Shown piece by piece: positions 5,453 through 6,307 of a stretch of 6,307 nucleotides of DNA. The stretch lies in assembly GCA_029287335.1 (NCBI GenBank), contig JARFRI010000225.1, forward strand, positions 1 through 6,307. The letters are read 5' to 3'. Each line of letters opens with the position of its first letter. The first letter of the stretch is position 1. The notes under the pieces were generated by a model. It did no database searches, had not been told where the DNA came from, and was given only the letters and a program-made list of their open reading frames with translations. The position numbers were made by a program, and so were the translations under genes. Origin of the DNA: Phycisphaera sp. GTDB taxonomy: Bacteria > Planctomycetota > Phycisphaerae > Phycisphaerales > Phycisphaeraceae.

Positions 5453-6307
5453 CTAAGCCTCGGGCCCCAAGGTCACGATCGTCCTTGGCTTAAACGTATA
5501 CCGATTCAGCACCTTCGCAATGTCCCCAACCTTCACCGCCAAGAGGTGGTCGAGTTCTTCGTCCAGCGAGACGTATCGGCCGTGGTACATCCATTTCGCG
5601 CCCAAGGCCTGCATTCGGCCCGATGGGCGTTCGCCTTGGAGGGTCGCACGGGTGACGAGCTTATTGATCGCGCGTTGGACTTCGCCTTCGTTGATGTCGA
5701 AGCCGTCGCCCGTGATCCCATCGAGGGTGCCTAGTAGTTTCGCCTCGACCGCCTCGGCACGGTCCGCGTCACACGACGCATACGCCATGAACGCTCCTAC
5801 CTGATCGTGTGGCCAGAACGAGAAGTCTGCCTCGTCGGCCAGGCCCGGATCGACCAGCGCCCAATACAGCCGCGAGCCGTCGCTGTCACCCAGCACATCT
5901 GCGAGCACCTTCGAGGGGTAACGCAGCTCGTCCTGAGCCGACGGCCCGGGGCAGAGCATCGCCAGGTAGTGCCGAGTGACGTTGTCCTGATTCATCGTGA
6001 TCCGCTTGTCAGACTTAGCTGGCTCACTGTATATACGGGTCGCATTACTCGGCGACCAGCCGCCGCAGCGCGATTCTAAGTCGGCGCAGAGCTGATCAAA
6101 ATCCAGCCGACCCGCCGCAGAGACGATGAGGTTGTCCGGGCTGTAGCGGTCGTTGAAGTAACCACGCATCTGAGGCGCGGTCAGTGCGCTGACGGTGTCG
6201 GCGGTGCCAAGCACGCGGTAGCCCAGGCCGTGCTCGGCATAGTGCTCCTCCAATAGCCGATCCTGCAGCCGCCACTCCGGCCGATCGTCGTACATGCCGA
6301 TCTCTTC
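5453..6307 (-). CDS. M16-family zinc peptidase (insulinase/pitrilysin-like), N-terminally truncated
   Basis: This is the C-terminal two thirds of a single-unit M16 peptidase (M16B type, usually about 410-430 residues); 284 residues are visible. The frame stays open to the window edge and reads EEIG before the Met at 6295, matching the family's E-I-x-M-Y-x-D helix, so that Met is internal. Counting from it, the typical segments are LGYRVLGTADTVSALT (24-39), YFNDRYSPDNLIVSAAG (46-62) ending the first M16 domain, then the second domain with HYLAMLCPGPSAQD (109-122), ADVLGDSDGSRLYWALVD (132-149) and GLADEA. The HxxEH zinc site and its distal Glu would lie upstream outside the window, so it cannot be told whether this is the catalytic subunit or an inactive partner with an R/Y motif; such genes are often paired. 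The stop TAG is at 5453-5455. Localisation (cytoplasmic or exported) cannot be judged without the N-terminus. Confidence 0.9.
   Translation of the reverse strand, partial: EEIGMYDDRPEWRLQDRLLEEHYAEHGLGYRVLGTADTVSALTAPQMRGYFNDRYSPDNLIVSAAGRLDFDQLCADLESRCGGWSPSNATRIYSEPAKSDKRITMNQDNVTRHYLAMLCPGPSAQDELRYPSKVLADVLGDSDGSRLYWALVDPGLADEADFSFWPHDQVGAFMAYASCDADRAEAVEAKLLGTLDGITGDGFDINEGEVQRAINKLVTRATLQGERPSGRMQALGAKWMYHGRYVSLDEELDHLLAVKVGDIAKVLNRYTFKPRTIVTLGPEA

Noticed and set aside
6296..6307. Possible adapter sequence at the right edge (GCCGATCTCTTC shares a few bases with Illumina adapters)
   Set aside because: It does not match a TruSeq or Nextera adapter in order, and it translates to EEIG, which fits the M16 family directly before MYDD.

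Overview
The window looks like a bacterial chromosomal fragment from a metagenomic or shotgun assembly. It is GC-rich, gene-dense and in ordinary coding style. It carries four protein genes, two of them cut off by the window edges. The first 14 bases match the end of the Tn5/Nextera mosaic-end adapter, so the left edge is very probably a sequencing-library artefact and not genome. The combination of a large SNF2-type helicase, a small bacterial RRM protein, a RibB fused to a degenerate RibA domain, an M16 peptidase, weak Shine-Dalgarno signals and a palindromic intergenic repeat would fit Planctomycetota (perhaps a Phycisphaerae-like lineage). That assignment is inference from general familiarity, not proven by the sequence.

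Layout from left to right: (1) adapter remnant, 1-14; (2) plus-strand SNF2/Rad54-like ATPase, 15-3455, with all core helicase motifs but without its N-terminus; (3) an intergenic stretch of about 210 bases with a hairpin and weak promoter-like elements; (4) plus-strand single-RRM RNA-binding protein, best started at 3665 and ending at 4048; (5) a 36-base convergent junction; (6) minus-strand ribBA-like gene, 4085-5272, whose DHBP synthase half looks largely intact while its GTP cyclohydrolase II half has lost all three zinc cysteines and the catalytic arginine, making it RibBX-like; (7) a 180-base intergenic stretch dominated by a near-perfect 32-bp inverted repeat; (8) minus-strand M16 zinc-peptidase family protein, 5453-6307, with its N-terminal zinc-binding part outside the window.

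The four genes do not form an obvious pathway. The helicase (DNA/RNA transactions) and the RRM protein (RNA binding) share a strand but are separated by a probable transcription break. The M16 gene lies upstream of ribBX on the minus strand, with the palindromic repeat between them. I see no mobile element with a transposase, no CRISPR array, no tRNA or rRNA and no clearly new multi-gene system. The most interesting points are the degenerate RibA domain, the intergenic palindromic repeat, and the adapter that makes the helicase start artificial.
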